From Magnetospirillum aberrantis SpK (GTDB taxonomy: Bacteria > Pseudomonadota > Alphaproteobacteria > Rhodospirillales > Magnetospirillaceae): a stretch of DNA of 64,000 nucleotides. The notes beneath the pieces are model-generated. The model was not told where the DNA came from and made no database searches. It saw only the letters and a list, made by a program, of their open reading frames with translations. Numbering within the stretch: the first letter of the stretch is position 1; each line of letters starts with the position of its first letter. The translations under genes and the position numbers were made by a program. This document shows positions 52,458 through 60,244 of the stretch, in pieces. The stretch lies in contig NZ_JAAIYP010000034.1 of assembly GCF_011022235.1 (NCBI RefSeq), positions 248,001-312,000 of the forward strand, in the 5' to 3' direction.

Positions 52458-55331
52458 CTACTTCCCCTTCTTGACGGTGCGGCCGTTGTGACTGGTCACG
52501 GCGGCGACGGCGCGACGCTCCACGCTGGCATTGGTGGCGCGGATCATGGCCTCGAGCCGGGCCAGCCCTTCGCGGTCGGCGCCGCGGGCGTCGATGTAAT
52601 ACTGATCGCCACCGGCCCGGCCAGGGCTGTTGATGTTGGCTGCCGACAGCGCCGAGGTGGTGACGCCGCCGACGACACCGCCGTCGGCGAATGCCGGCAG
52701 GCGGCCATTGTTCATGGCGTCGATCAGCGGCCAGTATTTGGCCGTCGCCTCGGCGTTGACGATGCTCTCGCCATTGCTGACGCGAAGCATGCCACCGCCG
52801 CTCACAGCCGCCAGGATATCGTCGCTAGTGCCGCTTCCAGGTCCAATGATCCTGCCATTGCCGGCAATCCTGCCGCCGGTCGCCATGCCGTCGATGCCGA
52901 CGCCGGAGTTCACGGCGGTGGTGTAGCTCGCCGTGCTGGAACCGGTGCTGCTAAACAGTTTTCCCAGCAGACCGCCGACACTGGACAGCGTCACCGCATT
53001 GCCGCCGAAGATCATGTTCTTGAGTGGATTCCACGCCGCCAGCTTGAAGAATTCTTGATATAGCTCCGAAACGACGGCGAGGCCGACGTTGCGCAGATTG
53101 CCGAAGGCATCTTCCCCCTGCATGGCCATCTCTGTCGCTGCGGAGCCGATGCGGTCGAATGCCTGTTCTCCGACATTCTCCAACTCTTGCAGCACGGCCT
53201 TGTGCTCGTTCTCCTCGGAGATCAGAGCCTGCTTTGCCGTGGTCAGTTCGCCGATGCGGGCGCGCTGCTCGTCGGTCACCTCGATACCGTGCTCGCGGGC
53301 GATGTTCTCGGCCTGAAGCATGGCCTCGTTCTGCTCGCGGGCGTCGGCGCCCATGCCAATCAGCGTCAGCTCGCGTTCCAGGCCGGAGATGTAATCGTCC
53401 AGGGCCTCTACGCCCTTGTATTGCTGATCCAGCCGGTCTTCTTCGAGTTTGTTCTGCCGCTCGATGGCGTCGGCTGCGGCCTCCCGCGCAGCCTTCTCAT
53501 CGTAGAGACGGCCGGCCAGTTCTGCGACCTTCCGCCCCTCTTCCGACGAAATGCTGAGACCGTTCTGCTTCAGTGCTGCATAGATTTCCTGCTCCCGAGA
53601 GGTACGGGACAATTGCTCGCGCTGAAACTGAAGATCGGCAACCTGCTTGGCGACGGCGTCAGCGTGCTTGGCCGCCCCCGTGTCAACCTTTGGCGACCGC
53701 GCGGGAGCATCGATAGACGGCAGCACCAGTTTCTTCTGCGTCTCACTGGCTGTACCGTTGAGAACGGCCAAGGCGGCTTCGAGTTCTTGAAGCTCTTGGC
53801 GCGCCGTCGTCAGCGGTTCCGCCCATTCCGACATAATCTGAACAAGCGGCTTGAGGCGCTGATCCTGATCCGCCAAAGCGGCGGTCTTGGCGTACAATTC
53901 CGATGCAGAAATGGCGCCGTCCAGATAGGCCTTTTGAAGCTCCCGAGCCGGCGCCACCAGGGCGGCGGCATCCTGTTTCGACAGGCCGCTTTCAAAGGCG
54001 ACGCGATCAATCTTGAAGTTCCCGGCGTGGGCATAAATTTCTTGCTGAGCGATGGCAGCTTTTGCCGCGTCCGCTGCCGCCTCCAATTGCGCCTTGCGCA
54101 GCGCCTTGACCTCGGCAGTCAGGTCTTTAACCCTGCCCTTGCTGACATCAATGACACCATTGAATGCGGCCATGGCCCTGGAGTGGGAGACAGCCGCTTG
54201 CTCGGCCGCAGTCTGGTGTGTCGCCATCAGGTAGATGGCCGCAGACGCAGCGGCAATGCCGGCGCCGACGGGGCCGCCGACCAGAGCTAGAGCGGCGGTC
54301 AGGCCGCGCATCGCCACCGACGCCGTTCCCGTCGCAGCGGCCATCGCCACCATGCGGGCCGTGGTCGCGGTGCCGAAGGTATTCAACATGGACAGACCGG
54401 CGGCGGCTGAAACGTTTGCTGTCTGCATAGCTGCGATGGCGGCGGCTGCCGTTCTGGCAACCACCATGCCACCGATGGCGGCAGCGGCGGCACCGCCAAC
54501 GCTGGTGATGGCCCCCATATTGTCGGCGGCGGCGCCGATGGCACTGGTCAACCCCTTAAGCATTTCTTCCATCGCCTTGTTGGTTCCCATTTCTCCGATG
54601 GTCACCAGCAAATCGTCGAACGCATCTTTGAGGTTCGACGCCAGACCAGACAGGTTGGCCATGCGCTTAGCCATGGCGCCGCCGAAATTGTCGGCCGACA
54701 GCTTACGCAGATAGGCATCGATGGCGTCGGCGCTCTTGCTGACGGTGGTGGTCACCCCCTTGAAGGTGAATGAGACCTTGTTGCCCTGGCTGCTGGCCTG
54801 GATGCCGAATTCCTTCAGCCGCTCGAATTCACCGGTGGTGGCGTCGGCCACCGCCTCGATGACGTCTGTCAAGGTCTTGTTGGGGAACGACGACGCCATG
54901 TCGCCCCAGGCGGTCAACGCCTCGTTGGCAGGGTCAAGGCCTAGGTTCTTGAGGCGGGCGAACGCCGTCACCACCTCCGCCAGTTCATAGGGCGTGTCCT
55001 TGGCGAATTCACGGATACCGGAGAAGGCGACAGCAGCCGCCTTGCTCGACCCCATGGCCGTCTCCAGGCCGGAACGCAGGTCCTGAAAACGGGAATTCAC
55101 GTCGTAAAGCGACCGTGACAGCTCTGCCACGCCGAGGCCACCGGCGAGGCCGGCCAGACCGGCCTTGGCCGTCGCCATCGCCGCCGCCATCTGAGCATCC
55201 ATCGCCGACAGGTGTTTTTGCCACTGCCGCGCCGACGAGTTCAGGGCAGCGTTGGCCCGGTTCAGCCCAGAGGTGAACTCTGCCGAATTCGCCGCGAGAT
55301 CGACGGCGACTTTCGCGACGCGCGTTGCCAT
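52458..55331 (-). CDS. Tail tape measure protein
   Basis: A 957-residue protein that sets tail length. The N-terminal coiled coil (AANSAEFTSGLNRANAALNS) is followed by a tape measure domain: LYDVNSRFQDLRSGLETAMG then FAKDTPYELAEVVTAFARLK, DVIEAVADATTGEFERLKEF and the KGVTTTVSKSADAIDAYLR segment. The central part has Ala/Gly-rich hydrophobic stretches, a coiled region (about 560-740), and the C-terminus has a Gly/Ser-rich stretch. The length predicts a tail of roughly 140 nm by the usual residue-to-length rule (inference). Confidence 0.92.
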   Translation of the reverse strand: MATRVAKVAVDLAANSAEFTSGLNRANAALNSSARQWQKHLSAMDAQMAAAMATAKAGLAGLAGGLGVAELSRSLYDVNSRFQDLRSGLETAMGSSKAAAVAFSGIREFAKDTPYELAEVVTAFARLKNLGLDPANEALTAWGDMASSFPNKTLTDVIEAVADATTGEFERLKEFGIQASSQGNKVSFTFKGVTTTVSKSADAIDAYLRKLSADNFGGAMAKRMANLSGLASNLKDAFDDLLVTIGEMGTNKAMEEMLKGLTSAIGAAADNMGAITSVGGAAAAAIGGMVVARTAAAAIAAMQTANVSAAAGLSMLNTFGTATTARMVAMAAATGTASVAMRGLTAALALVGGPVGAGIAAASAAIYLMATHQTAAEQAAVSHSRAMAAFNGVIDVSKGRVKDLTAEVKALRKAQLEAAADAAKAAIAQQEIYAHAGNFKIDRVAFESGLSKQDAAALVAPARELQKAYLDGAISASELYAKTAALADQDQRLKPLVQIMSEWAEPLTTARQELQELEAALAVLNGTASETQKKLVLPSIDAPARSPKVDTGAAKHADAVAKQVADLQFQREQLSRTSREQEIYAALKQNGLSISSEEGRKVAELAGRLYDEKAAREAAADAIERQNKLEEDRLDQQYKGVEALDDYISGLERELTLIGMGADAREQNEAMLQAENIAREHGIEVTDEQRARIGELTTAKQALISEENEHKAVLQELENVGEQAFDRIGSAATEMAMQGEDAFGNLRNVGLAVVSELYQEFFKLAAWNPLKNMIFGGNAVTLSSVGGLLGKLFSSTGSSTASYTTAVNSGVGIDGMATGGRIAGNGRIIGPGSGTSDDILAAVSGGGMLRVSNGESIVNAEATAKYWPLIDAMNNGRLPAFADGGVVGGVTTSALSAANINSPGRAGGDQYYIDARGADREGLARLEAMIRATNASVERRAVAAVTSHNGRTVKKGK

Positions 55332-55410
55332 GGCGGGCGATCTCCAGCACGAAGGGGCCGGCGGCGTCAGGCGCAGTCGGCGGGTGGCATCGGGGATGGG
55401 GTGGAAAACG

Positions 55411-55440
55411 AAAAGCCCCGCCGGATCAGGGCGGGGCTTT
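55411..55440 (-). terminator. Strong terminator between chaperone and tape measure genes
   Basis: An 11-base perfect inverted repeat (AAAGCCCCGCC at 55412-55422 with GGCGGGGCTTT at 55430-55440), loop of seven. T-rich flanks (CTTTTCGTTTTCC on the minus strand) allow termination in that direction. It lies 80 bases upstream of the tape measure start. Confidence 0.85.
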
Positions 55441-55491
55441 GACGCAGTTCTTCAAATTACGGATGAGCGTACCGCATCCACCGGCTTGCGG

Positions 55492-55809
55492 TCAATTCCG
55501 GCGTTCTGAATCAACGGGTTGACCCCGGCTTTTCGACCTGATCGGAAAGGCCGTCTTCAGCGTGGCCTTCAGCCGGGCGTCGACGGAACCTTGATCAGGC
55601 TTGGTCGACAGCATGTCGTTCAGCGGCGGCATCTTCTTTGCCCGACCGAGCGCCGCGGCACACCAGGCGACGGCCATTAACTCGTCGTGCCGCTGGCGCC
55701 GCTCGTCGCCCTCGGCGGCCAGCAGCACCTCCAATTGCCAGGGCGTCAACGCCCAGAACTCGCTCGGCGCTATCCTCGCCCGGTGAGCCGCTGCCAGAGC
55801 CTGGCGCAC
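55492..55809 (-). CDS. Tail assembly chaperone, Rcc01693-like
   Basis: A 105-residue frame beginning at GTG 55809. The segment IAPSEFWALTPWQLEVLLAA is the signature of the GTA-type tail assembly chaperone (Rcc01693 family). The rest has a helix and a basic tail. Its 5' end overlaps the upstream chaperone ORF (55770-56156) by 40 bases in the -1 frame, an arrangement used by many phages to make a fused G-GT-like product by frameshifting; it may instead be translated separately from the GTG. Confidence 0.75.
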   Translation of the reverse strand: MRQALAAAHRARIAPSEFWALTPWQLEVLLAAEGDERRQRHDELMAVAWCAAALGRAKKMPPLNDMLSTKPDQGSVDARLKATLKTAFPIRSKSRGQPVDSERRN

Positions 55810-56156
55810 CGGGTCCGCAGCGGCTCGGGAGGGTTTTCCTTGGCCGGCTCCTTGGGCATGCCGTCGGGACCGAACCAGGCGGCGGCGAGCGCCGCCTCGA
55901 CCGCCTTGATGGTGGGCACCACGGGGGGTGAAGCGGCCACCACCATGTCGCCGGTCCAGTCGGGGTGGTGCCGGCGAAGGCCGATAGCGATGAGCGAGGC
56001 CAGCTTATAGAGGTCGCCCGCCAGCGCCGCCGCCTGCCCATCGGCGCCAAGGTCCGTGCGAACGGCAGAGATAGCGAGCCAATCGAAGGCCAGCGTCAGC
56101 CGCCGGCCCCCGATGCTGACCGGCGTGTCGCCGGTGTAGGGATTGACGGCCGGCAT
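55770..56156 (-). CDS. Tail assembly chaperone, first ORF (GTA TAC-like)
   Basis: A 128-residue protein of the gene-transfer-agent tail-assembly chaperone type: MPAVNPYTGDTPVSIGGRRL then LTLAFDWLAISAVRTDLGAD, KLASLIAIGLRRHHPDWT and VPTIKAVEAALAAAWFGPDG. Such proteins bind the tape measure during assembly. Its start overlaps the tail tube stop (TGATG), and its end overlaps the Rcc01693-like ORF in a different frame. Confidence 0.78.
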   Translation of the reverse strand: MPAVNPYTGDTPVSIGGRRLTLAFDWLAISAVRTDLGADGQAAALAGDLYKLASLIAIGLRRHHPDWTGDMVVAASPPVVPTIKAVEAALAAAWFGPDGMPKEPAKENPPEPLRTRCARLWQRLTGRG

Positions 56157-56848
56157 CAGGCCGCCTCATCCGACCAATCGACCTCTCCGGTGATCTCGAT
56201 GACGGCCGACGCCGACACCTTGTCGTCAACGGCGCCGCTGATCGGGAACTCCAGGGCGAACCCGGCGAAAGCCGCCGTGGTCGCGGCCTTGGTGTCGGTG
56301 GCATCGGACAGCACCAGGAGGAAGTTGGTTTTCGCCTGGGTGCGGCGCGCCGTGCGATACGCGACCTGACCGGGATTGCCCGGCACGAAGATCAGGTTGA
56401 AGCTGAGCTGGCCTTCGTCGGGCAGGCCCATGATCTTTTCCTTGGCGACGCTATCCAGGCTGGTCGCATCGCCGACACTGGCGGAGCCGCCGGGGCCGTC
56501 GAAATCCACCACCTCGCCAATCGGCTTATAGCCGGTGATGGTGAAACTGGCCGGGGTGGCATCGGTGGTCATCACCGCATCGGCGGTGCCGACGAAGTCG
56601 CTAGTCCCGGCGTGACCCTTGCTCTGACCCGCCACGGTCATGACGGTGGAGGTCAGCGCGGTGATGATGTACGGGCCGGGGTTGTCGGTGTCGCTGGTCG
56701 TGACGATCATGCCGACGGCATAGTCGGTGGTCCAATCGCCAGTGGCACGTTCGATGGTGCCGGCGGTGGCGTCGAACTCGACGGACACCGCCCCGGTCAC
56801 GGACTGGATGCCGAGCTTGGTGCCCTGGGTTTTGATGGCTCCGGACAT
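56156..56848 (-). CDS. Phage tail tube (major tail) protein
   Basis: A 230-residue major tail protein with Thr/Ala/Val-rich beta structure: SGAIKTQGTKLGIQSVTGAV near the start, DNPGPYIITALTSTVMTVAG, and the late block LPDEGQLSFNLIFVPGNPGQ then VAYRTARRTQAKTNFLLVLS, typical of siphophage tube proteins. The ATG at 56848 has GGAGAAAG upstream; an ATG at 56860 abuts the terminator T-run and is less likely. It is the first gene after a terminator, as expected for a highly expressed gene. Confidence 0.82.
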   Translation of the reverse strand: MSGAIKTQGTKLGIQSVTGAVSVEFDATAGTIERATGDWTTDYAVGMIVTTSDTDNPGPYIITALTSTVMTVAGQSKGHAGTSDFVGTADAVMTTDATPASFTITGYKPIGEVVDFDGPGGSASVGDATSLDSVAKEKIMGLPDEGQLSFNLIFVPGNPGQVAYRTARRTQAKTNFLLVLSDATDTKAATTAAFAGFALEFPISGAVDDKVSASAVIEITGEVDWSDEAA

Positions 56849-56861
56849 TGCTTTCTCCATG

Positions 56862-56884
56862 AAAAAAGCCGCCCGGAGGCGGCT
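56862..56884 (-). terminator. Terminator immediately upstream of the tail tube gene
   Basis: On the minus strand AGCCGCC, loop TCCG, GGCGGCT and then five more T. It lies 13 bases before the tail tube ATG and 30 bases after the small unknown gene. Confidence 0.85.
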
Positions 56885-56914
56885 GGGGTGGAAGTGTCAA
56901 TGGGTGGTTGACGG

Positions 56915-57151
56915 TCAGGTGGGCGGCGGAACGATGCGGAACCGGCCTTCGATGCGTTCCGACAGGATGTCCTGCCCGTCGGGCGTCATGACGAACTGGC
57001 CGCCCGCGTCCCGGACATAGCGGATCAGCCACCCCTCAGCGGCGTTGACCTCCAGCACGTCCTTGACCTCGGCGCCGGTATCGCAGTCGAAGACGCGACA
57101 GCCGCGCCAATTGACAGGCGGTCCGTCGACCCTGGCGTAAGTGATGCCCAT
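56915..57151 (-). CDS. Small phage protein, 78 residues
   Basis: MGITYARVDGPPVNWRGCRV at the start, then VFDCDTGAEVKDVLEVNAAE and a C-terminal Arg/Pro tail (RIEGRFRIVPPPT). It is small and charged; no family is recognised. The ATG at 57151 has GAGGGA upstream; a start at 57166 would add five residues. It lies between the DUF3168 and tail tube genes, a slot often holding a head-tail or tail-tube-associated protein. Confidence 0.65.
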   Translation of the reverse strand: MGITYARVDGPPVNWRGCRVFDCDTGAEVKDVLEVNAAEGWLIRYVRDAGGQFVMTPDGQDILSERIEGRFRIVPPPT

Positions 57152-57162
57152 GCTTCCCTCGT

Positions 57163-57567
57163 TCATTCGTCGTGGGTGACCATGAAATCCATCTGCACCC
57201 GGTAGAGCTTTGGATCGACGTCGTCTTCGTAGAGATCCTGGTCGGTCTCCAGGCTGATGCCGCCGATCCGCATCGGGCCTTCCGTGGTGGTGGCCGTGCC
57301 GATGAAACCGTCCAGCGTCTTGCGGATCACCTTTGCCAGTGCCTTGGCGGCGGCATAGGTCGTGGCGTAGGCATCGACCTGGATGCGCGGCTGTGCAGTG
57401 CCGGTTGGTCCGTCGCAGGAGCGCCAGCGGTCGCCGCTGATGCGCTGATAGGTGATGTATGGCGTCTGCACCTTGGTCGGCGCCGTCAGCGGATAGATGC
57501 GGGCGCCGGCCAGGGCCGACACCGCCGGAGCGTTCTTCAGCAGGGTGTAGATGGCCAGTTCGCTCAT
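57163..57567 (-). CDS. DUF3168 (tail completion / gp13-like) protein
   Basis: A 134-residue DUF3168 protein: MSELAIYTLLKNAPAVSALA, RIYPLTAPTKVQTPYITYQR then RISGDRWRSCDGPTGTAQPR, and QVDAYATTYAAAKALAKVIR. It belongs to the tail-completion class that joins the connector to the tail tube. The ATG at 57567 starts in the HK97 gp10 stop (4-base ATGA overlap). Confidence 0.82.
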   Translation of the reverse strand: MSELAIYTLLKNAPAVSALAGARIYPLTAPTKVQTPYITYQRISGDRWRSCDGPTGTAQPRIQVDAYATTYAAAKALAKVIRKTLDGFIGTATTTEGPMRIGGISLETDQDLYEDDVDPKLYRVQMDFMVTHDE

Positions 57568-58007
57568 CGCTGCGATTTCCCCAGCTTTTCCGCCTCGCGC
57601 GCTACGCCGGCAGCCAAGCGCTCCTTGATCCGCGCCACCGCCCTGCTCCAAGCGCTGTCGGCGGCCGGGCGGAACCACGGCCGGGCCGGCTGGCGGCTTG
57701 TTCCGAACTCAGCCCAGAAACCCTGGGGGGCGTTGCCGGTGTCGACGCGGTATTCCGCCTGATCCTTCGGCACCCCGCGCTTGAGGCGCACGATGCGGAT
57801 GTTGTCCTTCAGGGGGCCGTACTTCTCGGACAGGTCGGACGGCTCGACGCCGATCGGCGCCTTGCGCCGCACCGCCCCCTTCATCACCGTAGCGCCGGCG
57901 CGGGTGGCGTTGTTCAGCACGCGACGCTGCACGTTCTGCGGCAGCTTCTTGAGGATGGCGCGGGCATCGCGTAGCCCGACGACGCGGGATTGTGTGAGGC
58001 GGGTCAT
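57564..58007 (-). CDS. HK97 gp10-like head-tail component
   Basis: A 147-residue basic protein: DARAILKKLPQNVQRRVLNN, RAGATVMKGAVRRKAPIGVE, and EFGTSRQPARPWFRPAADSA then WSRAVARIKERLAAGVAREA, diagnostic of HK97 gp10. It links head completion to the tail. It lies 4 bases after the head closure gene and overlaps the DUF3168 gene by 4 bases. Confidence 0.85.
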   Translation of the reverse strand: MTRLTQSRVVGLRDARAILKKLPQNVQRRVLNNATRAGATVMKGAVRRKAPIGVEPSDLSEKYGPLKDNIRIVRLKRGVPKDQAEYRVDTGNAPQGFWAEFGTSRQPARPWFRPAADSAWSRAVARIKERLAAGVAREAEKLGKSQR

Positions 58008-58011
58008 GGAC

Positions 58012-58329
58012 TTATGCCCTCGCCTTCACGCGCAGTTCCAGCCCCTCACGGCGGCCGATCTCGACCACATCGAGGATGTCGAATTCCCTCCCATCCCAGG
58101 CAACACGGTGTTGGGGCGTGATGTCCGACCGCCACCGGATCAGGAAGCGGCCCTGGGTTTCGGCATAGGTCGAGGCGGCGGCGAAGCGTTCAGACCCGGC
58201 GCCGGGCATCCAGCGCGCCCAGACAGGGTCATCAATCGGCGTCCAGGTCTCGGTGACGCCGCCGTATTCGTCCTGGCCTGTGGTGAGGGCAAGGATCGTG
58301 ATGAGGCGGTCCAGCTTGCCGGCGTCCAT
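58012..58329 (-). CDS. Phage head closure protein (gp16/gp11-like)
   Basis: A 105-residue protein: MDAGKLDRLITILALTTGQD, YGGVTETWTPIDDPVWARWM and RFLIRWRSDITPQHRVAWDG, with FDILDVVEIGRREGLELRVK at the end. This matches SPP1 gp16/HK97-type head closure proteins. The ATG at 58329 overlaps the connector stop by one base (TGATG). Confidence 0.83.
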   Translation of the reverse strand: MDAGKLDRLITILALTTGQDEYGGVTETWTPIDDPVWARWMPGAGSERFAAASTYAETQGRFLIRWRSDITPQHRVAWDGREFDILDVVEIGRREGLELRVKARA

Positions 58330-58904
58330 CAGGCGAAGCTCCACACCCGGAACGGCGACAACAGGAGAGAAAACGTCGGCAAGTCATTGACGATGTTGCC
58401 GATGTTCACGGTCTCGCGGTCCCGGTACAGCGTGCCGACATGCAGCAGAGTGGCCGCCTTGATCGGCGCCGGGACGGCGGCGGCATCGTCGTAGCCGGCA
58501 TCGAACTGCACCCGCACGGCATCAGGTTGACGGCGGGTTGACGGCCAGACCTGGCCATGGGCGGGAACGATGCGCGCCGGCTCGCCCGCGACGACCTGAT
58601 ACAGCGCCGGGTCCAGTGTCTGCTCGGCACCGTCCAGGTCGATGTATTTGACGCTGACGATCTCGCGCAGCGGCGGCAGCGGGACGGTGATCTCGGCCGG
58701 GAAGGCATCGAGGCGCAGTTCCCAAGTCTGCGGCATCAAGGCGCGACCAAGCCAGCCGTCGCGGCCGTCGAGGTTCTGGCGGGCGGCGGCGATAAAGCCG
58801 CCGATCAGCGCATCATCATCCGTGCCGGTGACGCGCAGATGGGCCTTGGCTTCATCGAGACTGATCGGCTCGACGGCCGGCGCGGTGATGAGGATGAGCG
58901 ACAT
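58329..58904 (-). CDS. gp6-like head-tail connector protein
   Basis: A 191-residue protein: MSLILITAPAVEPISLDEAK, HLRVTGTDDDALIGGFIAAA, then LMPQTWELRLDAFPAEITVP and TVNIGNIVNDLPTFSLLLSP. This is the phage gp6-like connector class that forms the ring below the portal. The ATG at 58904 is preceded by AGGTG. It sits 8 bases after the Acb2/Tad1-like gene. Confidence 0.85.
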   Translation of the reverse strand: MSLILITAPAVEPISLDEAKAHLRVTGTDDDALIGGFIAAARQNLDGRDGWLGRALMPQTWELRLDAFPAEITVPLPPLREIVSVKYIDLDGAEQTLDPALYQVVAGEPARIVPAHGQVWPSTRRQPDAVRVQFDAGYDDAAAVPAPIKAATLLHVGTLYRDRETVNIGNIVNDLPTFSLLLSPFRVWSFA

Positions 58905-58912
58905 CGAGCACC

Positions 58913-59155
58913 TCAGGCGGTCAACTGCTTGACGATCCACATGATCGAGCTTTCGAGGTCGGTGAAGGCGAGCGACTTGTAGCGGCCGTCCTTGACCTGA
59001 TCGAACAGCGCCTCCATCTCCACCGCCTTCGCCTTGATGGCGCCGTGCAGCGCCTTCTCGTCGTCGGACAGGGCGCGATACTGCGGGCGGAAGCGGCTGG
59101 GCTTGATGTCGCCAGCCTGCCGGGCATCAGGCGCCCCAGCGTAGAGGTCAGCCAT
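58913..59155 (-). CDS. Acb2/Tad1 hairpin-domain (DUF7681) candidate
   Basis: An 80-residue protein: MADLYAGAPDARQAGDIKPS, then SRFRPQYRALSDDEKALHGA, IKAKAVEMEALFDQVKDG and RYKSLAFTDLESSIMWIVKQ. The YRALSDDEKALH-x-AIKAKA two-helix hairpin is the DUF7681 signature, the same domain that builds the anti-CBASS sponge Acb2 and the anti-Thoeris sponge Tad1, which sequester cyclic nucleotides. It is encoded inside the head/connector operon, between the 186-residue protein (2-base gap) and gp6. Anti-defense function is therefore a testable inference, not shown. A structural role in the connector is possible. Confidence 0.75.
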   Translation of the reverse strand: MADLYAGAPDARQAGDIKPSRFRPQYRALSDDEKALHGAIKAKAVEMEALFDQVKDGRYKSLAFTDLESSIMWIVKQLTA

Positions 59156-59157
59156 CG

Positions 59158-59718
59158 TCAAGCCCCCTGCTCGGCGTTGCGCAGCGCCGCCTCGGCGGTG
59201 GCGCTGTCCTTGTCCATGGCCTCGGTCACCGGCTTGTCGTCGGCGTCGAACACCTTGTAGCGGCCGGCGCCGACGTGGCGCGCGGTGAAGGTGGTGGTGG
59301 TGCCCTCGCCGCCCTCGGGCGCACCTCCCTGCCCGCCTTCGCCGGGTTTGCCGGCCTCGGCGCGCAGCGTCTCCAGCAGGTCTTCGAGGTGCAGGTCGCG
59401 GGCCTTCTCGTCCAGGCCGTTCCATTCCTCGATGCTGAGGCCGCTGGCGTCGAACGCCTTGGCGACCAGCTCGCCCAGGGTGATGGTGACGCCCTCCGTC
59501 ACGGTCAGGACGGCGGCCAGGGTGGAGCTGCCGAGCAGGGTGTTGTCGGTGCCGGCGCCATCGGCTTCGGCGTTGCGCTGCGCCGCCTCGGTGGCGGCGG
59601 CGTCGCGGTAGACGGCTTTCCCCGAATTCACCAGCTTCTGCGCCTTGGTGCCTTCGAAGCCGGCCAACTCCCCCGCATTATACGGGGGAGCGGCCTTCAC
59701 GAACTCGACGATCCGCAT
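59158..59718 (-). CDS. Phage head-associated hypothetical protein, 186 residues
   Basis: Starts MRIVEFVKAAPPYNAGELAG, like small phage proteins placed after the capsid. The middle has a Ala/Thr-rich stretch, and the C-terminus has TFTARHVGAGRYKVFDADDK with two Ala/Asn repeats (EAAQRNAE and EAALRNAE). No named family is certain; head-decoration or FluMu-like is plausible. It overlaps the 155-residue gene by one base and is followed by the Acb2-like gene after 2 bases. Confidence 0.68.
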   Translation of the reverse strand: MRIVEFVKAAPPYNAGELAGFEGTKAQKLVNSGKAVYRDAAATEAAQRNAEADGAGTDNTLLGSSTLAAVLTVTEGVTITLGELVAKAFDASGLSIEEWNGLDEKARDLHLEDLLETLRAEAGKPGEGGQGGAPEGGEGTTTTFTARHVGAGRYKVFDADDKPVTEAMDKDSATAEAALRNAEQGA

Positions 59719-60185
59719 TACGCCACCGGCAGGCGTTCGGCGCCGCCGAAGATCGCCACCGCCTGGACCGCGGCGGTGTCGGTGCCGGTCGCGGACAGGT
59801 TGGGCGTGTACTTAATCCGGATGTAGCGCTTGGCGTATTCCAGCGAAACGCCCAGCTTGGCGGTACCGGTTTCGGTGCTGCCGCCGGTGGCGCCGGTCAA
59901 GGTCAACACGGTAGACGAGGTGACGAGATCGGCAGCGTCGGACATGTCCGAGGCGTCGCCGGTCTCGATCTCGGCGGCGACCGTCAGGGTCTTGGTGGCC
60001 GCCAGGGTGGCGGTGGCGGCGAAGACGAACGCCACCGAGCCGAAGCGGTTGCCCAGGCCCTGCAGGTCGATGGTGACGCCGGTGACCTCGGTGTTGTCGC
60101 CGGTACCGCCGGCAGTCGCCGAGGCGTGCGCGGCGGCGTAGACGGCGGCGATCTCCGCCGCCAGATCGCGGGTCAGACTGAACAT
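59718..60185 (-). CDS. Phage head decoration-type protein, 155 residues
   Basis: An Ala/Thr/Val-rich protein: MFSLTRDLAAEIAAVYAAAH, then TVAAEIETGDASDMSDAADL, TLTGATGGSTETGTAKLGVS and YIRIKYTPNLSATGTDTAAV. This is a beta-sandwich-like content often seen in decoration or stabilisation proteins next to the major capsid gene. No family can be named. It lies directly after the terminator at 60202-60232. Confidence 0.65.
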   Translation of the reverse strand: MFSLTRDLAAEIAAVYAAAHASATAGGTGDNTEVTGVTIDLQGLGNRFGSVAFVFAATATLAATKTLTVAAEIETGDASDMSDAADLVTSSTVLTLTGATGGSTETGTAKLGVSLEYAKRYIRIKYTPNLSATGTDTAAVQAVAIFGGAERLPVA

Positions 60186-60201
60186 TGTGAAAACCCTCCG
60201 G

Positions 60202-60232
60202 AAAGAGAAAGGGCCGCCCGGGTGGGCGGCCC
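60202..60232 (-). terminator. Terminator after the major capsid gene
   Basis: On the minus strand GGGCCGCCC, loop ACCC, GGGCGGCCC followed by TTTCTCTTT. It lies 12 bases after the capsid stop and 16 bases before the next gene. Confidence 0.82.
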
Positions 60233-60244
60233 CGCTTTTGGCGC

